Positions 1-6,591 of a stretch of DNA of 14,019 nucleotides are shown piece by piece; position 1 is the first letter of the stretch; every line of letters starts with the position of its first letter. This DNA comes from Vulcanisaeta sp. UBA163 (GTDB taxonomy: Archaea > Thermoproteota > Thermoprotei > Thermoproteales > Thermocladiaceae). The position numbers were made by a program, and so were the translations under genes. The stretch spans positions 1 through 14,019 of the forward strand of contig DAJV01000064.1 in NCBI GenBank assembly GCA_002496475.1, written 5' to 3'. The notes beneath the pieces were generated by a model. That model had not been told where the DNA came from. It saw only the letters and a list, made by a program, of their open reading frames with translations, and did not search any database.

Positions 1-401
1 AGCATTGAGGGCCATACGGTATCTGGCTTGTTTCCGTTGAGAACCATGGTCCTCATAACCTCCCTAGCTATGTCTATTATTGGCCTTGCCGTTAGGCTTA
101 TGTCTATTGAACCAACCCCGTGGTAATAACCGACCGTGTAGATGTGTCCTTCGCCGAGGGCGAATAGGCTGACGGTTAGTGGGATTGGGTTATTGTTTAG
201 GTATCCATGCACTATGAGTGTTGGCTTCCTTATGCCCGTTACGTTGTAGTAATTGACCTGGTACGTGCTGGCACTAATCATTAGGATTGGCCTGGGACTT
301 ATTGGTTGGGCTGACGTATTAGTTATGAGCATGATCACGGTAATGATGGAAATGGCTAAGGCACTCACTACAATGCCCTGCCTACCAATGCTCATAGCCA
401 T
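1..401 (-). CDS. Secreted or membrane-anchored protein of unknown function (N-terminal part)
   Basis: This open frame runs without a stop from an ATG at 401 to the left edge, so only the first 133 codons are seen. The product starts with a typical Sec signal peptide: a short basic stretch (Arg7), a hydrophobic core at about residues 10-27, and a likely cleavage region at NTSAQP (28-33). What follows is beta-rich, with Asn/Tyr-rich stretches and a potential N-glycosylation site (NVT) in the mature part, as is common in crenarchaeal envelope proteins. AAGGAG lies eight bases before the ATG, and a TATA-like element lies 28 bases upstream. I do not recognise the family. The mature part holds a run of short beta-prone segments around residues 56-95, so an S-layer-associated or solute-binding role is possible but not shown. 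The gene is co-oriented with the aldolase upstream, 84 bases away, and probably has its own promoter. Confidence 0.7.
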   Translation of the reverse strand, partial: MAMSIGRQGIVVSALAISIITVIMLITNTSAQPISPRPILMISASTYQVNYYNVTGIRKPTLIVHGYLNNNPIPLTVSLFALGEGHIYTVGYYHGVGSIDISLTARPIIDIAREVMRTMVLNGNKPDTVWPSM

Positions 402-420
402 CAATATGACTCCTTAGCCC

Positions 421-433
421 GGGCTTTTTTAAC
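421..433 (-). promoter_or_regulatory. TATA-like promoter of the secreted-protein gene
   Basis: Read on the minus strand, the sequence GTTAAAAAAGC lies about 28 bases before the ATG at 401, within the spacing usual for an archaeal TATA box followed by a nearly leaderless start. The adjacent GCCCGGGC palindrome next to a T run on the plus strand looks terminator-like. However, no plus-strand gene reads into it, so the promoter reading is preferred. Confidence 0.4.
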
Positions 434-485
434 TTCGGCTGTTCATAAGAAGTGAGTCGAATTTTATGAATGCCTAAACAAGACC

Positions 486-1355
486 TCATACCCTGGGCTT
501 GAAACCTAGCCTTATCAAGCCATCCCTAAGTCTCTGTATCTCGACCTCACTTAGCGGTCTTAGGTATGGTTCCTTAACTGTGCCGAAGTCGTAACGTAGC
601 AGGTGGACTAGCTTGTAATACCCATCAACGCCTGGGTACTCCTTAATCAACTCCCTAATCCTCGCTATTAAGTCCTGCTTCTCCATGGCCGATTGCAACC
701 TGCCTGCCTTGAAATCGTCAAACATATTCCTAATAACATCAGGGAATGCATTGGTCATTGCCGATATGCATCCCTTGGCGCCAACCATGAGTGCCGGCAG
801 TATGGTTGAATCAGACCCATTTAATACCGTTATTCCAAGCCTAACGTGGCCCATTATCTGCGCAACATCCCCTGTACTATCCTTAACACCCGCAATCCTA
901 ATGCCATCATTCAGTAGTCTCGCCACTAGGTCAGGCGTTACGTTGAAACCCGTGTTCCTGGGTATATTATAAATGAATACTGGTAGTTTTGTTAATTGAG
1001 TCAATTTTTCGTAGTACCTCTTCAGAGCTTCATAGTCGGGACTGTAGTATATGGGTGGTATTGACGAAACGGCGATGGCGTCGTACCTCTCAGCGAGTCT
1101 CACGGTCTCGACAATCCCCTGCCAATCAAATGAGAATACATGAACCACCAGTTGCCTATTAGTGTTCCTTGATATCACCTCCAATGCTGCCCTCCTTTCT
1201 TCAAGTGTTAGGTATGGTCCCTGGCTTGTTGTTCCAAATGGATAGAAGCCATCTACTCCGGCCTTGGTCAGTGAATCCACATGTTTAGCAAGTGATTCCT
1301 CATCAAGTTTACCATTTTTAAAGGGAATTGCCAGCGCTACGAATATGCCCTCCAT
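486..1355 (-). CDS. kdgA: 2-keto-3-deoxygluconate (KDG/KDPG) aldolase, DapA superfamily
   Basis: This is a (beta/alpha)8 class I aldolase of the dihydrodipicolinate synthase / N-acetylneuraminate lyase superfamily, about 289 residues and full length. Counting from the TTG at 1358, the visible signatures are the substrate-binding GTTSQG (42-47), the catalytic Tyr130 in YNIPRNTG and the Schiff-base Lys159 in GVKDST. DHDPS enzymes carry Arg at the position occupied here by Asn135 (YNxPxRTG), which argues against DHDPS. In Thermoproteales this subfamily usually cleaves 2-keto-3-deoxygluconate, or its 6-phosphate, to pyruvate and glyceraldehyde (or its phosphate) in the branched Entner-Doudoroff pathway. 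The exact substrate is inferred. Two starts are possible: TTG at 1358, spaced seven bases from GGAGG, and ATG at 1355, ten bases from it. I prefer the ATG. The gene stands alone, with no sugar dehydratase or kinase beside it in the window. Confidence 0.85.
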   Translation of the reverse strand: MEGIFVALAIPFKNGKLDEESLAKHVDSLTKAGVDGFYPFGTTSQGPYLTLEERRAALEVISRNTNRQLVVHVFSFDWQGIVETVRLAERYDAIAVSSIPPIYYSPDYEALKRYYEKLTQLTKLPVFIYNIPRNTGFNVTPDLVARLLNDGIRIAGVKDSTGDVAQIMGHVRLGITVLNGSDSTILPALMVGAKGCISAMTNAFPDVIRNMFDDFKAGRLQSAMEKQDLIARIRELIKEYPGVDGYYKLVHLLRYDFGTVKEPYLRPLSEVEIQRLRDGLIRLGFKPRV

Positions 1356-1365
1356 CAAATTAATA

Positions 1366-1370
1366 CCTCC
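1366..1370 (-). promoter_or_regulatory. Strong Shine-Dalgarno sequence of the aldolase gene
   Basis: GGAGGT on the minus strand matches the 3' end of archaeal 16S rRNA. It sits seven bases before a TTG and ten before an ATG. Its strength suggests a leadered transcript, which favours the more distant TATA element at 1441-1452. Confidence 0.5.
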
Positions 1371-1380
1371 TCATTAGTCT

Positions 1381-1390
1381 TAATAAATCT
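1381..1390 (-). promoter_or_regulatory. TATA-like element of the aldolase gene
   Basis: On the minus strand GATTTATTAA is centred about 25-28 bases before the two candidate starts (1358/1355). A second TATA-like sequence, GGCATTTATAGG at 1441-1452, would give a leader of about 60 bases carrying the GGAGG at 1366-1370. The sequence does not decide which one is used. Confidence 0.35.
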
Positions 1391-1478
1391 ATTTACAAAA
1401 TGTTAATGCCATTGTTCCCTTTTACGGGGATTTGGACAAACCTATAAATGCCCAACTGGGTACGGAGGAGTGGTTTGG

Positions 1479-3953
1479 TTAATCATTGGGACTTACGATC
1501 CTCCTTTCATTACCGTCCTTTATCAATTTAATAACTTTATATTTAATGCCATTTTCCTTAGCGGCATTAGTTATGTCATTGACTAAGTCCTCAGATTGCG
1601 TCGTAATTATTACCTGCCCAATTAATTCTTCACCTATGAACCTAGTTAATAATGTTGCAAGGGCTTTCCTAATTTTTTGATCAACATAGGGCGCCGGTTC
1701 ATCCATTAGAAGGAAGTCTATGTTATGATTCGTAGCCCTATAGGTACTCAATAGGAATGACAAGGCTATGGTTAATCTCTGCCCATCACTAAGCCTGGAT
1801 ATTGTGACCTTCCTACCGCCTGGCCTAAGGGCATACAGGGTGTACTCACTGACAACACCAATGATCCCCCTATCCCTCACAATGACCTCGATGCCTGCAC
1901 CCTCAAGGTCACCATATGGATAAAGCATCTTAAATATGGATCCAACATTGTTTTTGATAACCTTGATCATTTCATCCCTAACCCTGGCCTGTACATCCCT
2001 AATACCAGCCCTGATCCTAGTCAGCCTATTATAGAAGTCCTCAAGGAAATCAAGTCTTCTCCTAAGTACTGACGGGTCCTCCCTATTAAACCCCGTACTT
2101 GATAACGCGAGTTCTAACCGGCTTAACTCGGCAGATTCATCACTTAACTTGGTTCTGACCTGGGTTAATTTATTATCAATATACCTTATTTGTTCCTCTA
2201 TGCTGATCATGGTCTGCGTGTCAACCCCAAGGTTAGCAAGCCTTTGCCTAAGTTCCTCCTCCCGCCTCCTAAGTGATTCCAGTTCCCTATACTTCCTTAA
2301 ATAGGCAATGGACTTATCAACATTATCAATCTCAACCCTAACCTCATCAATAAACCTAGTAAGCACCTGGGTTCTCTTATCAATATCCCTAATTGACTTT
2401 TCTACGGTTTCAAGCTTCGAGAGTACTACTTCATATCTTGATCTAACATCACGCATTCTTTCGATTGTTGCATCATAATCATTAACAATTGGTAATAATG
2501 TCTCCATATTGGCTAATGCCCTCTCCAACTCGCTTAACCTACTTCTTACATTATTGATCTCCTCACTATGGCTTTTGGATAACTCAGTGATTCTATTCTT
2601 GATTCTCTCATAATCATCATCACCCAGTGGTCTGCCGCAAATTGGGCACCTATCTTCATGGTTAATTAATATGTACTGGAGGACATTTAGTAGGGATGAT
2701 CTGAAGCCCTCCTCTATGCTTATTTTCTCAAGTCTACCCCTCAACTCCTCAATTTCCCTCTTAACCTTAATCGGTTCACCATACCTATCAACTAACGCTC
2801 TATACTCCCTAACCCTAGGTTCCTCCTGGGAAAGCCTTGGTTCTAATTCCCTAAGGGATGCCTTCAGTGCCTCTACCTGGGCCTCCAGATCACTACGTAT
2901 ATTACTGAGGTACTCCTTGTCCTCATTGAGTTTGTCTTTAAGCCTAACAAGGCTTTCGAAGGCTGTGTATATCTTCTCGGATGCATCAGCTAAGTTATCA
3001 TTGGTTATTACTAGTTTATTAATATCATCAGCCTCCCTAACCAGTGCATATTCCTCAAGCTTCTCAACCAGTGAGTCCTTAATCTTCTCGAGCCTGAGTC
3101 GTATGCTCATTTCATTAATTTCCTTAACCCCGTACTTCTCGAGTTCCTGTTCAAGGTTCTCTCGCCTAAGCCTTGTGGCTATGTAATCACTATAAACCTC
3201 CTCAATACCCCTGAATCCCCTCAATAATTCCTCCCTCTTTCTCAATAATTCACCGTAAACATTGCTGAGTTCCCCCTCCTCCTTTCTTAATTGTTCTATC
3301 TCGTCCTTAAGCTCCTTAACCTTACCCTGAGCCTTCTCAATAGAGCCATACTTACTAATTATCTCGGGAAGCTCCTTAACACTGGCTAGTCTTTGCCTTA
3401 ATACGGTGATCGCGTTCTCTATCTGCGACATGGGTAATGACCTGTTTAGGTTATCAAGAGCGTCGAGACCAAACATTTTATCAATGAATAGGCTCCTCTT
3501 GAATACATTACCGTAAACTAAGGCCTCGAGAGTTCTATGAGTAACCAAGACGAACCTTTCAAAGTCATTATCATCAACACCAAGTACCTCCACAATCCTT
3601 GAGTATGTGTCACCGCCCCTATATGTGGTTCCATTAATGGTAATACTAGCCGTCTCTCTGGCGGACTCACCAGCCCGCCTAAGTTCCCTGATCACCTCAA
3701 TATCATTACTAAGGGTCAACTTAACCATAGCCGAGTTGGAATCCTCATTTATCAGGTCAGACAATTTTGATACTCTCTCCTTAACCTCCAGTTGGGTACC
3801 GTATAACGCATACTCAATGGCCTGGATAATACTCGTTTTACCTGATCCAACAGGTCCTTGAATAATATTAATACCATCATTAAAGGTGATCTTATGCTCA
3901 CCCCTAAATCCCCTAAAGTCCCTAACAATAAGTTCATTGACTCTAGCCCTCAT
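1479..3953 (-). CDS. Rad50/SMC-like ATPase with zinc hook, probable arcadin-4
   Basis: An 824-residue ABC-type ATPase built like Rad50; residue numbers below count from the possible upstream TTG at 3974. The head has Walker A GPVGSGKT (40-47). A long heptad-rich coiled coil runs from about 185 to 430 and again from about 460 to 670, separated by a CPIC zinc hook (443-446). The head ends with LSDGQ (728-732), Walker B FLLMDEP (754-760) and the D-loop. The signature is LSDGQ rather than LSGGE/Q. The H-switch region reads TTQSEDL (791-797), with Gln where Rad50 has His. No mre11, herA or nurA gene is adjacent; the gene is the last of the crenactin cluster and overlaps the 58-residue gene. That context and the divergent motifs favour arcadin-4, a Rad50-related cytoskeletal partner, over DNA-repair Rad50. 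The ATG at 3953 is preferred because GAGGTG lies seven bases upstream. Confidence 0.85.
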   Translation of the reverse strand: MRARVNELIVRDFRGFRGEHKITFNDGINIIQGPVGSGKTSIIQAIEYALYGTQLEVKERVSKLSDLINEDSNSAMVKLTLSNDIEVIRELRRAGESARETASITINGTTYRGGDTYSRIVEVLGVDDNDFERFVLVTHRTLEALVYGNVFKRSLFIDKMFGLDALDNLNRSLPMSQIENAITVLRQRLASVKELPEIISKYGSIEKAQGKVKELKDEIEQLRKEEGELSNVYGELLRKREELLRGFRGIEEVYSDYIATRLRRENLEQELEKYGVKEINEMSIRLRLEKIKDSLVEKLEEYALVREADDINKLVITNDNLADASEKIYTAFESLVRLKDKLNEDKEYLSNIRSDLEAQVEALKASLRELEPRLSQEEPRVREYRALVDRYGEPIKVKREIEELRGRLEKISIEEGFRSSLLNVLQYILINHEDRCPICGRPLGDDDYERIKNRITELSKSHSEEINNVRSRLSELERALANMETLLPIVNDYDATIERMRDVRSRYEVVLSKLETVEKSIRDIDKRTQVLTRFIDEVRVEIDNVDKSIAYLRKYRELESLRRREEELRQRLANLGVDTQTMISIEEQIRYIDNKLTQVRTKLSDESAELSRLELALSSTGFNREDPSVLRRRLDFLEDFYNRLTRIRAGIRDVQARVRDEMIKVIKNNVGSIFKMLYPYGDLEGAGIEVIVRDRGIIGVVSEYTLYALRPGGRKVTISRLSDGQRLTIALSFLLSTYRATNHNIDFLLMDEPAPYVDQKIRKALATLLTRFIGEELIGQVIITTQSEDLVNDITNAAKENGIKYKVIKLIKDGNERRIVSPND

Positions 3954-4119
3954 CCTCACCCACCTCAACACCAACCTTACTCAATTCCTCATTGATTACC
4001 TTAATTATGCCATGTCTGCCGCTCTCCTTGTAAGCCATATAAAGCTTAATGGCGAGTTCAGAATCCTCGCCAAGCCTCTCCCTGAGGAATTTAATAATTA
4101 ATTCATCAAGTTCATTCAT
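3943..4119 (-). CDS. 58-residue acidic protein, probable arcadin-3
   Basis: This short frame is easily missed. Its ATG (4119-4117) overlaps the TGA of the upstream coiled-coil gene as ATGA, and its TAG stop (3943-3945) lies inside the start of the Rad50-like gene, an 11-base overlap. The product begins MNELDELIIKFLRERLGEDS and ends EVGEDEG. It is mainly helical by composition, with an amphipathic first helix at about 3-16 and a second at about 20-50, and it carries acidic patches. It has no membrane segment, cysteine or recognisable catalytic motif. The tight overlap on both sides indicates translational coupling and fits the small arcadin-3 of the Thermoproteales actin cluster, but I name it by position only. 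Without this gene there would be a 162-base hole in an otherwise tightly packed block, which supports its reality. Confidence 0.72.
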   Translation of the reverse strand: MNELDELIIKFLRERLGEDSELAIKLYMAYKESGRHGIIKVINEELSKVGVEVGEDEG

Positions 4120-4799
4120 CCCTCACCACCCCTTTTCTTTAGTACGTTAACCCATGGATTATTGCTCAGGAAGTCAGGTAATTCATCATTAACTATCGTA
4201 CTTACTTGCTGACTCATTGATTGAGCTTTATCGGAGGATCGAGCCATATTTTCAAGTTTACTAACCCGTTCAGCCAACTTGCTAAGTTCGTGCTCAATCC
4301 TCGACAACCTATCCCTAAGTTCATTAATATCCCTGACCAATGACTTATTATCCGCATTTAATAAGTCGTTCTTTAAATCATTAATTATTCTTTCAAATTC
4401 ATCAATTTTCCTCCTTAGGTCATCACTTGCACCCTGTTGTAACTGTATTGGTATGCTCGGTATTAATTCCTCAATGGCCTTCTCCGGATCAGTAGATGAC
4501 AAGTCATATATGTAAATACCAACTCTACTGCTCCTAAATAATTTTCCATTGATTAGTCCACGGACACTCTGCGGAAAGGCTATGTACGCCTTATTATAAT
4601 TAAACCGATTCCTCATTACATTACTTAATTCATCAGTTATGTAGGATTCCGTTGGGAATTCCTCAGTTGATATCCTAAGGTAAACTGTGTTGTTGCCCTC
4701 TGTGAGAATTATTTCTCTATCGTTAAGTTTATTCACTACCCTAAGTCCCCTCTGCGTTAGCCAATCCTCAATTAGCTTCCTTGCCAGTTCAATACTCAT
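4116..4799 (-). CDS. Coiled-coil protein with C-terminal crenactin-binding helix, probable arcadin-2
   Basis: A 227-residue protein in three parts. Residues 1-115 form a compact alpha/beta domain of unknown type (helix 3-18, then strands around VYLRIS and KAYIAFP). Its pattern recalls a degenerate restriction-endonuclease-like fold, but I see no intact catalytic set. Residues about 124-187 are a strongly charged heptad coiled coil. After a polar linker comes a C-terminal amphipathic segment, LPDFLSNNPWVNVLKKRG (207-224). In Pyrobaculum, arcadin-2 uses a C-terminal helix to bind crenactin and break its filaments, and this tail fits that role. The gene lies 70 bases after crenactin, has a TATA-like element of its own, and ends with an ATGA overlap into the 58-residue gene. 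The arcadin-2 name is inferred from architecture and position; the coiled coil and tail are seen directly. Confidence 0.78.
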   Translation of the reverse strand: MSIELARKLIEDWLTQRGLRVVNKLNDREIILTEGNNTVYLRISTEEFPTESYITDELSNVMRNRFNYNKAYIAFPQSVRGLINGKLFRSSRVGIYIYDLSSTDPEKAIEELIPSIPIQLQQGASDDLRRKIDEFERIINDLKNDLLNADNKSLVRDINELRDRLSRIEHELSKLAERVSKLENMARSSDKAQSMSQQVSTIVNDELPDFLSNNPWVNVLKKRGGEG

Positions 4800-4827
4800 T
4801 AACGCCTACATATTATACTAACAACTT

Positions 4828-4838
4828 GCTTTTTAACC
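4828..4838 (-). promoter_or_regulatory. Possible internal promoter before the arcadin-2 gene
   Basis: GGTTAAAAAGC on the minus strand is a good archaeal TATA-like element, about 34 bases before the ATG at 4799, so transcription would start about eight to ten bases upstream of the gene. It lies in the only sizeable gap (70 bases) within the cytoskeletal block. The last three genes could therefore be expressed separately from crenactin. Confidence 0.45.
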
Positions 4839-4869
4839 TAATTGAGCCGATAAAGTCGTTTAAACACAC

Positions 4870-6180
4870 TCATTGATGAAGGTAATACCAACCTTCTTTG
4901 GTCCTCTCATTCCATTTCACGTTATTAGGCAAAGCATAGCCGTAAATTACGGCTCCTTTCCAAACACTAAACTGCGGATCCTTAACAATACTAATACTCA
5001 ACTTGTTGGCTAGGTCTGGTAATTTCTCGGAAATCATGAACTTTATTTTATCAACGCTATTAACGGCAACATCCTCAAGTCCAGGTGGTACAGACCAACT
5101 AAATGCGCCACCACTAAGTATTATGGTACTCATGATCTTGTCCTGTATCTCCACGGGCACCTTCCTAATGCTCGTTATTAATGCCTCGGCCATATCCATT
5201 TCTCCATAAAATACAGTATCGCCAATTGCGGCATCCTCAATGACTAACCTACCCTGCTGCATATAACTCGAGAACACATCATGCCTTGGATTGAACACGA
5301 CCTCACCGATTAAGAACCTCATCCATGCAGTATCCCTCAGTTCAATCTCCGTCAATGGATTTATCCTAACCTTAATGGAGAATCTATCAGAATCCTCCCT
5401 GGCCTTCTTAATAGCATCATCGAGGTTCCTCGGAACTAACCCAGCGGTTCTCTTTACGATTTCTACAACATAATCATCCTTTGCTAAATCTCCATATCCA
5501 GAGTCCTTAAGAACTTCCCTGGTAACAGCATTCGCCTCGGCGCCACCCCTGTTAAGTGCCACAATGCCCTCCCTAATCGGTCCATAGCTAATGGGCACCA
5601 GTTGAATGTTGCCGTGACCAGCCTCAATAACTGTGCAAGTCACTGCCTTCTCCGCAATGGCAACCGCAAAGGGCTGATCTATGATTGTGATTGCCTGTAA
5701 CAATTTACCTCCAAGTTCATCATCGAGTTCTTTATGTACTTCAATCATTCTATCCCTCATGTAATCAGGGGCCAACGCCGATAATGCAACAACCAGGAAA
5801 AAGCCCCTGAAGTCGGGTCTCCTTGTGAAGTCTTGGTAAAACTGCGAGAAGCCGTATCGGGAAAGCTCCTTGATTATCCTCCAGGAGTCCTCATCCTCCT
5901 TCCTAATTATGCCATCCCTAAGTGGGTAACGTAGATTCCTAATGGCATCCCTAATTGAACTAAGGTACTTGGGTATATCATCACCAACAACAACGCCTCT
6001 CTCAAGAACCTCCTTAGGAACCAACAACTTAATGCTCTCTGGTAAATCCCTAAGGAATAACCCACGGCTCTGCACCATGTATGGCCTATCTCTAAGTGTT
6101 ATCGGGCCGTACTTAAAGTACCCAGTGCCGAAGTCCTCCGCGTACACGTAGTTAAGCTTATACTTGCCTTCATCAATCAT
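4870..6180 (-). CDS. Crenactin, archaeal actin homologue
   Basis: A 436-residue member of the actin/Hsp70/hexokinase ATPase superfamily, the right length for crenactin (about 430). Visible motifs in order are phosphate-1 EDFGTG (15-20), connect-1 ITIIDQPFAVAIA (164-176), phosphate-2 VIEAGHGNIQLVPI (184-197), the adenosine motif IILSGGAF (353-360) and connect-2 VWKGAVIYGY (406-415). Phosphate-2 has Glu and His (EAGHG) where actin has the two Asp of DSGDG. Crenactin forms actin-like double-helical filaments in rod-shaped Thermoproteales and is thought to maintain cell shape. The gene starts six bases after the stop of the 110-residue gene, with GGTGATT across that junction serving as the ribosome site, so the two are co-transcribed. 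Downstream are the coiled-coil, 58-residue and SMC-like genes. No transmembrane or targeting sequence is seen, as expected for a cytosolic filament protein. Confidence 0.9.
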   Translation of the reverse strand: MIDEGKYKLNYVYAEDFGTGYFKYGPITLRDRPYMVQSRGLFLRDLPESIKLLVPKEVLERGVVVGDDIPKYLSSIRDAIRNLRYPLRDGIIRKEDEDSWRIIKELSRYGFSQFYQDFTRRPDFRGFFLVVALSALAPDYMRDRMIEVHKELDDELGGKLLQAITIIDQPFAVAIAEKAVTCTVIEAGHGNIQLVPISYGPIREGIVALNRGGAEANAVTREVLKDSGYGDLAKDDYVVEIVKRTAGLVPRNLDDAIKKAREDSDRFSIKVRINPLTEIELRDTAWMRFLIGEVVFNPRHDVFSSYMQQGRLVIEDAAIGDTVFYGEMDMAEALITSIRKVPVEIQDKIMSTIILSGGAFSWSVPPGLEDVAVNSVDKIKFMISEKLPDLANKLSISIVKDPQFSVWKGAVIYGYALPNNVKWNERTKEGWYYLHQ

Positions 6181-6186
6181 GTTGAA

Positions 6187-6519
6187 TCACCAAATCGCCT
6201 TAATCGTAATATACTCATTATTAAACATTATTACGTATGCATCATCAAAGGACTTAGTCCCGAACCTCATGTGATCCCTTAACTCACCGGGCATTGAATT
6301 AAGTGAATCATTAATGCACCTCAATACGTTGTCAAGCGCATCCTTAATATGCTCACCTGCGATCTCCACATAATACATTGCCTGATACTTAATACCATTA
6401 TCGATTGTTAGGAACCTAAGATTAAGACCGTTCAATAGGCACGCTATGAATTTACGCCGCTCCCTAATAACGTCGTCCTCATCCTTTATCTCACCAACCT
6501 CGCACTTTGGGCAATCCAC
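6187..6519 (-). CDS. 110-residue protein upstream of crenactin, probable arcadin-1
   Basis: A small protein encoded immediately before crenactin, separated by six bases. The frame can be extended to an ATG at 6585. That start would overlap the divergent gene and would lie upstream of the only good TATA box, so I choose GTG at 6519, which is exactly 25 bases below that box. From this start the product begins MDCPKCEVGEI, with a CxxC pair right at its N-terminus; two other Cys lie elsewhere but no second CxxC is present, so a full zinc ribbon is not formed. The remainder alternates strand-like segments (FLTIDNG, AMYYVEI, AYVIMFN, EYITIKAIW) with one central helix of about 20 residues, suggesting a compact alpha/beta fold. 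I do not recognise it from sequence alone. The arcadin-1 call rests on position in the actin cluster and on size. Confidence 0.65.
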   Translation of the reverse strand: MDCPKCEVGEIKDEDDVIRERRKFIACLLNGLNLRFLTIDNGIKYQAMYYVEIAGEHIKDALDNVLRCINDSLNSMPGELRDHMRFGTKSFDDAYVIMFNNEYITIKAIW

Positions 6520-6538
6520 ACTGATTTGTTGGCAATAA

Positions 6539-6549
6539 GGTTTATAAGG
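6539..6549. promoter_or_regulatory. Shared TATA box of the divergent cytoskeletal and cyclophilin-like transcripts
   Basis: The sequence GGTTTATAAGG holds TTTATAA at 6541-6547. This reads as a TATA box on both strands (TTATAAA on the minus strand). Its centre at 6544 is 25 bases from the GTG at 6519 on the minus strand. On the plus strand it predicts a transcript start near 6570, a short distance before the ATG at 6592. Both neighbours lack another equally good element, although ATTATAAGG at 6572-6580 is a weaker one. Confidence 0.6.
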
Positions 6550-6591
6550 AAATTGCGCCTCTTGTGACGAGATTATAAGGTGCATAGTATT

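Noticed and set aside
417..430. GCCCGGGC palindrome followed by a T run, resembling a bacterial terminator
   Set aside because: No plus-strand gene leads into it, the palindrome has no loop, and on the minus strand it reads as a TATA-like promoter at the right distance from the gene start.
486..1355. Dihydrodipicolinate synthase (dapA)
   Set aside because: The arginine of the DHDPS YNxPxRTG motif is replaced by Asn, and no lysine-pathway genes are nearby.
2671..3186. Plus-strand open frame of 171 codons, Ser/Leu-rich
   Set aside because: Complement of the coiled-coil coding region of the SMC-like gene; Glu/Arg-rich coiled coils give Ser/Leu-rich antisense frames.
1479..3953. Assignment as ordinary DNA-repair Rad50
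   Set aside because: No Mre11, HerA or NurA gene next to it, altered signature and H-switch, and tight coupling to the crenactin cluster. A Rad50 label cannot be fully excluded.
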